This document shows positions 46,862 through 63,988 of a stretch of DNA of 64,000 nt, piece after piece (within the stretch, counting starts at the first letter, position 1; every line of letters begins with the position of its first letter). The notes beneath the pieces are model-generated. The model searched no databases. It was not told the DNA's origin and was given only the letters and a program-made list of their open reading frames with translations. The DNA is from Zygnema cylindricum. Its lineage: Eukaryota > Streptophyta > Zygnematophyceae > Zygnematales > Zygnemataceae. The translations under genes were made by a program, and so were the position numbers. Location: the NCBI GenBank assembly GCA_037447655.1, contig JBBHKE010001172.1:124001-188000 (forward strand). Direction: 5' to 3'.

Positions 46862-47060
46862 TACAGGATAAAATTAGAGTGGATGTTAAAGGGAAGGATC
46901 GAGCATGAGAAGAAAAAGGAAGAGAGAGAGGAAAATTTAGCGAGAGATAGAAAAAGTCGAGAACGGAGTGAAAGGATTGGTGACATCTGAGTTGTTTTTT
47001 TTTGTCTCTGTACATTTTTGTAAATTTGTCACAAGTTCAATAAAACAACCTTGTTTTTGT
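46862..47060 (+). pseudogene. 3' end fragment of coiled-coil gene family
   Basis: Similar to 55664-55865. It encodes RIEHEKKKEEREENLARDRK and a stop, followed by the same 3' untranslated sequence (TTTTTGTAAATTT, CAATAAAAC polyadenylation signal). It is joined directly to the end of duplication unit 2 and lacks the upstream part. Confidence 0.55.
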
Positions 47061-47949
47061 TTATCGACCAATGGATAGTGAATGATTGCTAATACTTGTT
47101 TGGATTTTTTCCCTTTTTTTTGCATTAAAAAGGATTTTTTCCATTTTTTTGCATTAAAAAGGAAGTCGTATGGAATCCTGTGGCGAGTCTCTGAAAAAAA
47201 CATAAAAGCTGCTTACGATTGAATATCTTCTTATAAATTTATAATTTTTGCCTTCAATTTTAGCATTATCATCATGTTAACAGAGATATTTTGTACTTCT
47301 TAAGTCAAGATTTACGTTGTCCGCGAGCATAAAGTAGAAAGAAAAAAATTGGCATTTTTTGAACATTTTGTCGACATGGAGATAGTAATGTTGGGTCTAA
47401 ACGCCAAAAACACAAACAACTTTAGTGATGAAACCTCCTTTTTACGTCTTAACCCCTGTTTTTATTGATTAAACCGGTTGCCCTGTTTTTTTTCCTTATC
47501 TTCAAAGTCGCAACATTCTTTTACTGAAATATACCACATCTGCCTATTAATCACTAACCAAAAGCGAAAAAAAAGATGTTACTAAAAAAATATTACTTCA
47601 ATTCCGATCACTTAATTAGCATTATTGTGTGAAGTACAATACAATTATTCACCCGTTTAAACAAATAGAAAGTCTAACCTAATATAGGAGCATGACAGCA
47701 TAGTAAAAGGTCATCAAAAAATAAGAAGCAAAAAAACCCTAAACAGCCGTGAAACTTAACAAGGAATTTAAACCTATTAAAACCTACTAGCGTTGTTCCT
47801 GGTCCATAAGCTTGGTCTGGCTTCCTGAAGGGAGATCGTATTGTAGAATTTTATGATAGTTTGTATAATTGTATGATGACGAATATGAAATTACGATGAG
47901 GATAATGAATTGAGTATCTTGTGAGGTTTCAGATTGAATTGTGAAGTTC
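47061..47949. other. Intergenic, nothing recognised
   Basis: AT-rich, with a short direct repeat GCATTAAAAAGGA at about 47122-47163. No gene seen. Confidence 0.4.
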
Positions 47950-48290
47950 TCAGTGGAGAATGTGTGTTTTATATCTGGAATTGTGAAGTTTAAATTGTGA
48001 GTTTTCCACCTGAAATTGTCGGTTCTCTTGTTGAAAAGACTCCAATTGTTGCTTTTGTTGCTGATTATTCGTCGACAAAAGTTTCATTTGCTGTTGCATA
48101 TTTTGTCGTTGAATCTCCTCCATTGATTCCATCTCAGAATTTGAACTTCTCCTGTTTTTGAAGCTCTTCTTGTTGATTCAATCGTTGATTCACTTCATTC
48201 GACCGTTAACTCGATTCTTGACTGAATTCATTAACTTGTCGACTCAATCCTTGATTCGATTGTTGATGTTGATTAAATTGTTGATTTTGT
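47950..48290 (-). pseudogene. Gln/Asn-rich coiled-coil fragment
   Basis: Minus-strand frames encode QRQNMQQQMKLLSTNNQQQK and similar Gln-rich stretches, continuing upstream as NQQFNQHQQSNQG in another frame. It could be part of a gag-like or regulatory coiled-coil protein, interrupted by stops. I do not recognise the family. Confidence 0.25.
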
Positions 48291-48394
48291 TAAAAGATTC
48301 CGTATGAGAAAAGCGTACATACGCTCCCAGGCTTGATAAAGTGTACCGATTTTTAGGACTCGATTCCGAGGCACGATTGCCCATCCCAAGATTC

Positions 48395-48808
48395 TGTTAG
48401 AAATATAGTCATTGATAGAAGCTAATTTTCTGATATTGTTTTTAATATCGAAATTCTGAATTCTGTTTTCTAGGATTTCGGTATTTAGAATTCTGTAGTC
48501 TGTCCTAGTATCTAGGATTGCTATAATTCAGTCTTTCTGTGTTCTACAGTCAACAGGTTTCTACGTGATAAGATTCTGGTCAAGATCTGTTTATATCTCT
48601 TGACCGTGGCTCTTGGCCGAAAGGTCAAGTGCCTCTTCAGAATAGGAAAGTACACGTAGTTCTCGAGAGGTCACTCTCGAGATATTTTCTCTATTCAGCT
48701 TTTCCTTTCTTCTTCTTGTTTTGTATCAAGTTTTAATTTAATAAAAGACAAAACTTTCCTGTCCCCTTTCCTTCCACTCTATTTGTCATCATGACTTCAT
48801 CTGTTATA
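48395..48808 (+). mobile_element. Solo LTR
   Basis: 414 bp starting TGTTAGAAATATAG, flanked by GATTC at 48390-48394 and 48809-48813. It contains a TATATCTC promoter-like site near 48592 and an AATAAAA signal near 48740 at plausible LTR spacing. The right end (GTTATA) is not the canonical CA, as in TRIM-A. No internal region is present. Confidence 0.6.
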
Positions 48809-49030
48809 GATTCCCACACCAACCACATTTGTCCTTGACGACAAAAAAGAGCTTTTGAAATCAGGATAATTTGCAGCAGATACTAAAATATTAGAACAGA
48901 GAGTTCTTGCAGAAGACGACAAAAAAGCAAGTGCAAACAAGCTCGGGTACAATTTCAAAACAGAACTTTACAGAAAGTTGTTGTAGGATTTAAGATGCTG
49001 AAAGGAGTCTGGACGTTAGGGAGACCATAC

Positions 49031-50594
49031 CTGAAACAGCCTCCTTGCCCCCCCGACTCGACCTCCTTCCTCGCTCTCTTCCTCAGCCTCATCGACTTCT
49101 CCTTGCTCTCCCTCCATCTTTGCCCAGGCCTGTCAGCCCTTTCCCTCTATGAAGGGCAACACGTGAGAAAAAAAGAAACACTCACAAATATCCAAGCCTA
49201 AGCTTCTTACTTTAATGACAAATGTCTCCAGAGGTGACAAAAACGTCATCCTGTTCGGTTCGTCGAGGGTGGCAAATTGAAAAAACATTCTACAAGCATA
49301 TAGGGATACAAAGCGTGGTTATCTGAGAGAAAGAGGACGAGGGAACGAAACAGAAAGAATCATAGAACGCCTCACCAGCCAGTTAGGAACACTCCATCGA
49401 TTTGCAGCAATTGCGTCACGAAACAACACTCGCCCCTCAACCAAACGCCCTGCTTTTCAAGTGCTTTAGACTCCAATATTGTAAGATTCTGCAAAAAATA
49501 TGCACATAAAAGATTTCAATGCACTCCACGGACCATAGTATTGTCCAATACCATCTTATGTGCAGTACACATTTTGCAGCTCTTCCATGTCAAGGACTAA
49601 AAAATGTGGGCTTAGCTAGACTCTCAAGAACCTTAAAAGACCACACTAAACATTGTGAACGGACTGGCCGACGGATTTCCAGGAACACTACACCTTTCAC
49701 ATACTTCAGAGCGCAATTGGATTAATCCCACAGAATTCCTGCAAGAATTCCTGCAATAACGGGAATATTTTTGAAGGTAAGGACTAAGCTGCCTAAATGT
49801 GCTGGTGTCTTTTCAACCTGAAGCTTGGGACAAAAACGGTCGGATAATCCGAAAAGTTGCAAAGGTCCACGAAAAGTCAATTAATGCATTTTCTGGAGCG
49901 CACTTAAAAACAAACCAAAAGGAAAGACAGCCCCATAAAGAAATTGACCAGCTTATTTGAGCATGAGATCACAGAAAAAGAGCCAAAAATTAAATGGCAC
50001 CAAAAACCAACAAATGACATTGACAAAATATTTTTCCGTTCAAAACAAACCTTCCAGTTGCATGAACAAACATCCAATGAGCTCAACTTTAAGAACAGAA
50101 TACACCTCCGGTTGTCCAGCGATGACAATACAGAACTAGAAACAACCGCGAGGTACACGAAGTCACCCTTTCGAAGACAGAGCTGCCCACTTGACAAACA
50201 CCTCACCGTGTGATAAGTGAGGAAATCCACGCTGTCACAAGCTCACCTGATTAAAGTACAAACTCACCTGATAAAGGTACAAACTCACCTGATAAAGGTA
50301 CAAACTCACCTGATAAAGGTACAAAGTCACCTGATAAAACTACAAACTCACCCGATAAAAGTACAAACCACCTGATAAAAGTACAAACTCACCTGATTAA
50401 AGTACTCACTGGCCCCACAGAGTCTCAGACCTTTCTTGAGCAGCTTTCGAGCCTTCATTTTGTTACCCTCTCTAGTTCCACCATAGCCCAGCAATGCCAG
50501 CGTGCCACGTGGCGTTTCTGCTGCAGTGGCTGCCTCAAAATTGTGTTCTCGCCCTAGTTTTGTTTCCCAGACGCTCCTCCGGCACAGCCCAAGC
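49031..50594 (-). pseudogene. HAT/TPR-repeat RNA-processing-type protein, remnant of 3 exons
   Basis: Three minus-strand exons with consensus splice sites. Exon 50594-50393 begins AWAVPEERLGNKTRARTQF and ends KMKARKLLKKGLRLCGASEYFNQ; exon 49488-49376 begins LTILESKALEK and continues RVLFRDAIAANRWSVPNWL; exon 49129-49031 reads AWAKMEGEQGEVDEA and ends GGARRLFQ. Spacing of W, A, L and R residues matches half-a-TPR repeats, as in the HCF107/Mbb1 family that stabilises chloroplast mRNAs (family assignment is inference). The first two exons need several one-base shifts to stay in frame (near 50540, 50510, 50470 and 49440), so this is most likely a pseudogene. The third exon is clean. A 21 bp repeat multiplies the donor site of the first exon. 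Confidence 0.55.
50241..50405 (-). repeat. 21 bp minisatellite carrying a 5' splice site in each unit
   Basis: About eight units of 21 bp (one is 20 bp). On the minus strand each reads like TTTATCAGGTGAGTTTGTACC. The first unit is the real exon-intron junction (ATCAG/GTGAGT, exon end 50393) of the HAT-type gene, so the array is an amplified splice donor. Confidence 0.85.
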
Positions 50595-50599
50595 CTGGG

Positions 50600-51400
50600 G
50601 CAACAAAGAGGAGAAAAATAGATTATCGAGGAAGTAAATTATATGTGGAGCCTCGTGATTTGTTTGGACACATTCCTCTAGCACAGTTCAGGGCAGACAA
50701 AGCAAAGAAGAGACAGAGAATAGAAAACTAGGGTTTTCCAAAACGATGCCTAAGTATGGGAGAAAATGTACATAAACGGAAGTACAGAACTCTTGAAAAG
50801 GTTTAACAATGAAAGAAAAAAGTAGAGGGAGAGAGAATATTCTAAGTATGAAAAATAAAAGCATCCAATCTGATGGCTAACATGTTAGACAAAACCCAAG
50901 GTACAAATTAGACCAAAAACACAAAGTTTAAGTCCTTCAACACTAAACAATGTGAAACCACACATTTCTTCCTCTCCCTTCCCCCCGGAAAATGCAGAGA
51001 ATGATGACAACAAACTACACTGCCGATTGCTGTTATTGCAAAAGAAATATTAGCATTAATGCAAAACTAATCTAGTGCAAAGTGACATGTCCATTTTCAG
51101 TCCATTTCCCCACTATTTTCTGATTTTCTGCAGAATCATATCAATTGTACACATCAAATTCTCATCATCAAATGACATGCGGTTTTTCACAAATGAGGTA
51201 GGTTTTTAAATCAAAAAGGTTCAAAAAATAAAAACCAAACAACAAAGAAGGAAACAGCAAAAGAAAACAACCTGATTAGAGACATTAAAAAAAAAATCAG
51301 AAAAGGAAACCATTTCATTATTTGGAAACTTTACAAGTAAAAAAAAAAAAAAAAGACAAGTTCACTGACTATCACTGCCTTCTTCCTTCCCCACTACTTC
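50600..51400. other. Intergenic, nothing recognised
   Basis: AT-rich with poly-A runs near 51288 and 51338. Further exons of the HAT-type gene were looked for on the minus strand and not found. Confidence 0.4.
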
Positions 51401-51405
51401 CTTCC

Positions 51406-53031
51406 TCACTGTCTCCTTGGTTTCTTCCTCTCTCTCTCTAAACATAGCTCCTCGTTCAGTCTCCTCTCCTCCCCTAGTGCCACCCTCTCTTGCCCGAAAA
51501 GCTTCTTCTCCTCTGCAAACTGACTTTTCTCAATCGACAAATTATTATTCCTCTCTGCGAGCCTCTTCGCCTTTTCTTCCAACTCTCTTTTTCTCTCTTC
51601 CACCTTCCTTGTCTCCTCCGCTGCCTCGTCCTTCCATTTGCAGTACTCCGGATTCTTTTTGCTTTCCAGCATCTCCAGCCGGCGCCTGTCCTCGGCCACA
51701 GTGGCCTCCAGGGCGGCGTATTCTCCTTTTAAGGCATGGAAGCGGCCGACAGCGATTGGCGCTCGGACAGCAGCCTCCGGTACTTCTCCCGCGAGGCGCT
51801 CACCTGTGACAAAGCGTCACGCTGGAAGAACCGACAAAACAAATTGAAAAAAATAGAGTTAAAATACAAAAAAAAAAAAAAGCATATTAGAACATCAAAT
51901 ATGAAAAGAAAAAAAAGAGAGGCTACTAGACAGAGGTTTCAGAGTGAATGCAAATGTAGAAAAGTAAAATATCAAAAAACAAAAAAAAAAAAAGACAAAT
52001 TCCTTTCCGATTGTTCTTCAAATGATTAAAAATGAGAGGGAGAAGGAGAGGGAGCGCTGGAGAAGAGTTCGGGGGGGCAAAGGAATGTTGGGAAGAGGCC
52101 AGAGAGGGGCAGATGAAATTTGCAAAGTATTCATTCCAAGTCCTACTCGCAATAAACAGTTACAACAAAGGCCAAAAAAATAATTTGAGCAGCAAATGGA
52201 GTAAGACACGAAATAGAATTCGAGAAATCGAAAAAGAATTCAAAGTAGAGTCCGAAAGAGAATTCAAAGTAGAGTCTGAAAAAGAATTCGAAGAAGAGTC
52301 TGAAAAAGAATTCGGAGAAGAGCCTGCAGCAAAATTAGAAGTGTTTGCAGCAAAATTCGAAGAAGAGTTTGCAGCAAAATTCGTAGAAGAGTTTGCAGCA
52401 AAATTCGAAGAAGAGTCTGCAGCAAAATTAGAAGAGTCTGCAGCAAAATTCGTAGAAGAGTCTGCAGAAAATTCGTAGAAGACTTGCAGCAAAGTTCGAA
52501 GAAGAGTTGCAGCAAAATTCGAAGAAGACTTCGCAGCAAAATTCGAAGAAGAGTTTGCAGTAGAGAAGTATTGATTTTGGATGACTGCCTCAAAGGATAA
52601 TTCAAAGTACTGATTCCGAATAACTGCCGGAAGGAGTATTCGGAGAGAATGAAGAAGTTTGGCGCCGGATGCACATTCAAATGTGACGAAATATCCGGGC
52701 AGCCGAAATTAAAAATTAGGGCAGCTGAAATTTAACATTCGGGCAGCCGAAACTTAGTAGCCGGCAAATAGACATTTCTGACCCTTGATGTGACCTATTG
52801 AGACAAAAATCTGGAAAAACAAAATCAGAAAAAACAAAATGTTAAAAGGAAAAAAATAAAACCAACAAACAATCGAAATAGGACAGTATGGGAACACGCT
52901 GAGCCGGTTATAAAAGGACACACCAAATAAAATAATATAATAATAAAAACAAAAAAGGGGGTAGGTTCCTCTACCGTTTTGGCGAGTTCCTCTTTTTGGC
53001 GTTGGAGCTCGTTCCATCCCTCCATGCACAT
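51406..53031 (-). CDS. Two-exon coiled-coil protein gene (probable one-base frameshift)
   Basis: Exon 1 (53031-52975) starts in a strong context, GCCACCATG, and encodes 19 residues, MCMEGWNELQRQKEELAKT. The donor GTAGAG and the acceptor CTTCCAG at 51822 join it in phase to exon 2 (51821-51406), which encodes a charged heptad-type helix (SREKYRRLLSERQ ... VEERKRELEEKAKRLAERN ... REREKK type) to a stop at 51406. The frame changes once near 51745: SLSAA must shift by one base to FHALKGEYAALEA. The exon is 416 bases where 417 are needed, so either one base is missing in the assembly or the gene is newly broken. Intron 1 (1153 bp) holds a minisatellite. A paralogue with the same intron position lies head to head at 54643. 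Function unknown. Confidence 0.5.
52210..52560 (+). repeat. Minisatellite of about 18-30 bp units in intron of coiled-coil gene
   Basis: Repeats built on GCAGCAAAATTCGAAGAAGAG (plus strand), with period near 24-30 and a codon-like rhythm, so the plus strand shows an open Glu/Ala/Lys/Phe frame to 52478. This lies inside the intron of the minus-strand gene and is probably not translated. Confidence 0.75.
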
Positions 53032-53255
53032 GGTGGCGGGCGAAGGGGGGGGAGAGGGAAGGAGAGAGAGAGAGACGGCGAGAGGGAGGAGGGAAGAGAA
53101 AGATGCGTTGCGTCGACGAGTAGCGATAGAGAGGGAGAGAGCGTGAGGGTGGAAATTAGAAAACAATGTTGAGAAGGCGAAAGGATGGAGAGGGCGGAGA
53201 GAGGAGCGAAGAAAAGGGAAGCGAAGAACGATAGATAAGCGGCGCGGAACGACAC

Positions 53256-53263
53256 TATAAATA
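53256..53263 (-). promoter_or_regulatory. TATA box of the minus-strand coiled-coil gene
   Basis: TATTTATA on the minus strand (TATAAATA on plus), about 225 bases upstream of the ATG at 53031. The intervening leader is CT-rich in the sense strand, as is the leader of the paralogue. Confidence 0.4.
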
Positions 53264-53339
53264 GGGTGTGGCCGTCTCGAGTAGAAACTATGAAACGAAT
53301 TAACATGAGACATATATTAATATGTGAATGGCAATTGAT

Positions 53340-54130
53340 ACGCAGGCACGTGGGATATTATTATTGGTGTGGAGCCTGCATTAGTACCACACGACAGAAA
53401 TAGTATGGTAATATTCCGTTTCCGTACCATAGAGTAATAAGTCACATTACGGTTTCATTTGCATAATCAGCCACGTGGCTGCGAAACAAAGCTTTGGCGA
53501 TCTTGGCGCAACTTTTGTGACGCTTTACGCACACGTGGCTCTGCCAAAAATTTTGCTTGACTTGTACTTATTTCCGGGCATGTGCGATGGCCGTCTCCGA
53601 CGCTGAATAGTGTGTACTGTCGGTCCTTGTTAGCCGCCACCGACATAACATGCGGCGCGCTCGAACCAACCCCCTAATTAGGGTAGATGCCCGAGGGAAT
53701 GGCGTTACATCCGGATAAGTTCGCCGCCACGCTGGAAAGTAAAGTCGGTGGGGCCGAGACCATTTTGGCCGCTTTATCGCAAAAGCAAAAGCCAAAAGCT
53801 AAAAGTTAAAACGCCGAAATCGAACGGCGGTGGTGCAATCGGACATAAATAGCATGGTGGTGTCCCGTTTCGGACCAAGCAGCAAACTTCAAAATTAGTG
53901 TACGGTTTCGGTTATATGACATTCCACGTGGATCCAAAGCCAGGCCTACGCCACCGTGGCATAACTTTCACGCGAGGCCGTGCGCCGCCGTGGCATTGGC
54001 GCTTCACTCGTCGGATCTAAGGCCGTGTGCGATGGACTTTTTCAACGCTATATATTGATTCTGGTTAACTAAGACCACCGACATAATTTTCCGCCGTATC
54101 ATCGGAACGCCCGAGAGAGCCCCAATTTTA
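53340..54130. promoter_or_regulatory. Duplicated bidirectional intergenic region with G-boxes
   Basis: Two diverged direct copies of a roughly 300 bp block (about 53395-53700 and 53840-54130) lie between head-to-head paralogous genes. Shared blocks include AAATAGYATGGT, CACGTGG, ATGTGCGATGG or GTGTGCGATGG, and CACCGACATAA. CACGTGG motifs occur at about 53346, 53471, 53531 and 53924, resembling plant G-boxes. Confidence 0.5.
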
Positions 54131-54642
54131 TATGGGGTATAAACCGTAACATGATTTTGTAACCAATTGGAAACTGTATGTAACGTTTGAGTGAAAATTA
54201 TGCATATCATGCGCATACTATACGGATAACTTTCCTATAGCATTCGCACTATATAGCGTACGGTATAAATCTTCACCCAGGAATCCAGAATTATTCATTC
54301 GCCTCTGCCTTCCATCCGTACTTCTCTCTCCACTCTCTCCGCCCTCCGCCCCTCTCTCTCCCTCTCTCTCTCTCCCTCTCTCTCCCTCTCGCAGATTCCA
54401 GACGGTCCGACCATTCTGTTTCCCAGCCGTATCTCTCTTGTTGTCAGCCTACAAGCTTCTCCCTCCCTCCATCCCTCTCTCCTTCCCTCTCTTCTTCCCT
54501 CTCTACATCCCTTTTTTCCTTCCCTACCTCCCATCTTTCTTCATTTCTTTCCCTCCCTCCTTCCCTCTGTCCTTTCCTTCCCTCTCTCCCTCCCCCCCAG
54601 CAGCATGCTCTCCCTTTGCCCACGGCTCACACGTGCGGCAGC

Positions 54643-55749
54643 ATGAGTGCGGCCTGCATGGCGACAAAAGTGGAGCTTCGCCAGACGGCCTGGGAACTCG
54701 CCAAAGCGGTCAGGAAATCTTGACTTTTGTCTTATTCGGGTTTCTCCTTTTAGTTTTTTTTTTTTTGTTTCTCTTTTTGGCGTACGTTTCGGATTCACAC
54801 GTGTAATCGATGCATTTTATTTGACAAAACTGATCGATTCGATTCGATTTCATTTGAAAATAAATAAGTTTTCCATTTTGTTGTCGGTTATTGTCACGCC
54901 TTCCTTTCTATTTTAACGCTTGCGGATTTCTTTTTCTGTTTTCCTTTCCATTTTTCTTTCTTTTTCTTAAACCTCCCGCCGGAACTCTTCCCTCCTACCC
55001 TCTAGTCTCCTCTCCCTCCGCCTCCCCACACTATTTCACATCTCTCTATCTCCAGCTTCAAGCCGATCAGATTCTTCTTCCCCGTCTCTTCCCCCCACTA
55101 CAAGCCAAACTACTACTTTGTCTCTTCCTCAAGTCTTTTCGTCCTTCCATGGGCAGCCTTCGTACGGCAGGTTTGGGTAAAACCTAAAAAATGGAATGTT
55201 AGGAAGTTTAGTTTGAATAGTAGTGAAAACAGAATATTAGAAAGAAGATTGAAACAAAAAGGAGGCAGAAAAGGGCAGCTTTGTGGTCTTGTTTTTTGTA
55301 ATTTTTTCTTTTTGAAAATCCTAACATTTGTCATTTTGTTCTTTTCTCTTTTCTGTTTTCAGCGTTCTCAATTGAGATGGGAGAAACTTGTTTGGAAAAT
55401 GGAGGAAGAGGAGCTGTAAACGCTTGGGGAAAAAGTGGAGGAGCTGACGCAGCAATGCGCCAATGGAGAGTGACAACTGAAATCGCTTTCTAAGGAACAC
55501 GTGTCCGTGAAGGAGAGAGTGCGAGATTTAGAAAAACAGCAAGAGGCCGAGATGCAAGAATTCTGGAAGAATTTGGATATCCGAAAGAAAGAGAACAAAG
55601 AAGCGAAAGGGAAGTTGGAAAGGATGAAAAGAAATTTGAGGTGGATTGTCGTGTTTTTCGATGAGAAGATTAAGAGTGTAAGGATCAGCTTGCAAAGGAG
55701 AGGATGGAGTATGAGAAGAAAAGGGAAGAGAGAGAGGAGGGAAGTGTAG
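54643..55749 (+). pseudogene. Two-exon coiled-coil gene, paralogue with two in-frame stops
   Basis: Exon 1 (54643-54708) encodes 22 residues ending ELRQTAWELAKA; the donor GTCAGG and the acceptor TTCTGTTTTCAG at 55362 join in phase 0, the same place as in the minus-strand paralogue (ELAKT). Exon 2 from 55363 encodes RSQLRWEKLVWKMEEEEL, then TAA (55417), then continues in the same frame as a coiled coil, with TGA near 55474 and an open stretch KERVRDLEKQQEAEMQEFW and onward to 55749. A polyadenylation signal CAATAAAAC is near 55854. Two stops in an otherwise open frame suggest recent decay. A TATA-like CTATATAG is at about 54249, and a CT-rich leader precedes the ATG. Confidence 0.5.
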
Positions 55750-55865
55750 GGAGAGATAGGAAGAAGTCGAGAAAGCAGTGAAAGCGCTAGTGATATTTGA
55801 TTTTGCTTTTTTCTGTCTGTTTCTGTATATTTTTGTAAATTTATCACAACTTCAATAAAACGGTT

Positions 55866-57936
55866 CTCTTGTTTATTGACCGATAAATAGTGAATAACCG
55901 CTATTTCTTGCTTGTACGTTGAAAAGAAAATTCGGATGGAATTCCCTCCACAAAGGGAAAAGATGGCCATTAGGGTTTGTGAATTATCAATGTTCATACT
56001 TGATTCGAATTAACTACACTAAGTTATGTTTTTTGCAATGCGACCTTATTTTGAGCCCACCCAAATAGCTTTATTAAAACGAATTAATAAGTTTGGGGAC
56101 AAAAGAAATACTGCCTGGAATTAGAGTGGTTAAGATGGCAGGGTAATCCAGTGTTTTCTTCTTTCAGTGCTCATTATTTATTAACACTATTATCTGTTTC
56201 GGCACTGAAATCAACTTTTATCCATGCATATTTAAATCCAGCGGTTGCTGCTGGAAGGTAAAAGGTTTACCTTCTAATCTGCGGTCTCCAAACGGAAATA
56301 AGAGGAGTGTACAGAGAAAAGCTAATTGAAATGGGAAAAAAGAAATCATAACCCTAATGACGATTCTATGTAGAACTCTTGTCCTGCGACTTTTCAAAAT
56401 CAGATTCACTTGCACTGCTCATAGCAATTAGTTGGATGGTTTAACAGTACGATAAACACAGGTTAATCCGTACAATAGCATCATGTACGGTTTAAGAAGC
56501 TATGCAGATATATGTGCAACCTTCACTTTCGTTCAACACTAATTCTATTTGGCCGCCTTCAGCTATGAAACCCTAAAAAGAATGGTCGATCATGTTTACA
56601 CCGATTAACTTCAGGAACAACATCTAAAAAATGGTTTTGGTAGTTTCTTTTGATCAATACACAGGATCGTTGACCTCAAAGATAAACTGGACAGAAAAAT
56701 ATGCACAGCGGAAACTTAACAAAACAGTCTCCGCTTCTTCCTTAAACTTACTCTCACCGACTTCTGATGCATATCTTTTTCGGACGCATACATTTTTCTT
56801 AACTCAGAATTCTCCTTTAATAAGAGCTCAAAGGAAGACAGTCCGCACGGCTTCTTCCACTAACTTCACTCTGACTCCACTCACACTCACCGAACACATA
56901 GGCGCCGAAACAATAGTGGGCGCCTAAAAAAACATAAGTGCGCCGAACTTAATCATGCGCTGGACTTGAACATTATACACGGTCTTACGCACTAAATGAC
57001 TTATCAACCATACAGTACCAAATGACACGAACCTTAACCAACACTCAAACTAAACAAGTAATAAATACATAACCGCTAACGTGAACTGAAAACCCAAACT
57101 GACAAAACATAAACTGCATGAAAACGTGAATTCGGCCGATCCGCCGATTCACCCAATAACTTATCATCTTTCGGAAACAGATGCAATAGAGCACTAGACC
57201 AAAAGTATTTCTACATCTCTTAGGCTCAGTGTTATTACACACAAGCTAATGCTTAAAAGTGATGTCAAAAATTTTGTTCGTCAGTTTCTCTTTATCAAAC
57301 GAGTCAACAATTCATGATTGGCAGATTCCCAAGGGAAGAATACTACTCATGGAGAGCACAACCATAATCTCGAGAAACTCAAAGAACTTCTCCCAAAAGA
57401 CACCTTGGAAACAATATTTCAAAGAAAATTCTTATTAGGACCGATGAAAAAACATCAGGACAAAGAATCTAAAACAAAGCAAAAGATGGTTTCAGCGAAT
57501 GTAATTCTTCTGTATGCCGTAAACAGAATTGCTGTTGTGTACATGGACATAAAAGGAATCTCCTATATTTCTAACCAAAATCATCAAACGTCTATACTAT
57601 TTCACTACGCCGTCAATAAACGGAAAACGACTCGCCAAACCCATTCTCTAAAAAAAACTTCTCTAATTTGTACCACCGACCTCTCCTCTCTCTACATTGT
57701 CAAATGGAAAACACCAAACTCAAACTTGTGAGTTCAAACTCACAAATTTCGAAGAACACACAAACCCTCAACCAGTATTTCCAACATTTCACAAACCTTT
57801 TCTCTTTTTTTTTTGCACTTCAAACATGTTTCCTCCCTTAAAACTTGATGTCTCGCACTTTCTCTCGCTCACAACTTTTTTCCTCGCTCAACATTTTCTT
57901 CTCTTTTACAAATTTTTTCTCCTCTCGAAAAAAAAC
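55866..57936. other. Intergenic with uncharacterised short frames
   Basis: Frames at 56631-56927 (98 codons, plus), 57318-57731 (no ATG at its start; begins ADSQGKNTTHGEHNHNLEKL after a possible acceptor) and 56218-56415 (minus) show no domain. The second could be an exon, but I cannot link it to any gene. Confidence 0.3.

Positions 57937-63988
<6,052 letters not shown>

Noticed and set aside
50241-50405. CRISPR-like array of short repeats
   Set aside because: Units are contiguous without unique spacers; it is a minisatellite in a eukaryotic intron.
55363-55749. Reassigned stop codons (TAA and TGA read as amino acids)
   Set aside because: Other genes in the window use TAA, TGA and TAG as normal stops and Copia-1 has none inside; simple pseudogene decay explains two stops.
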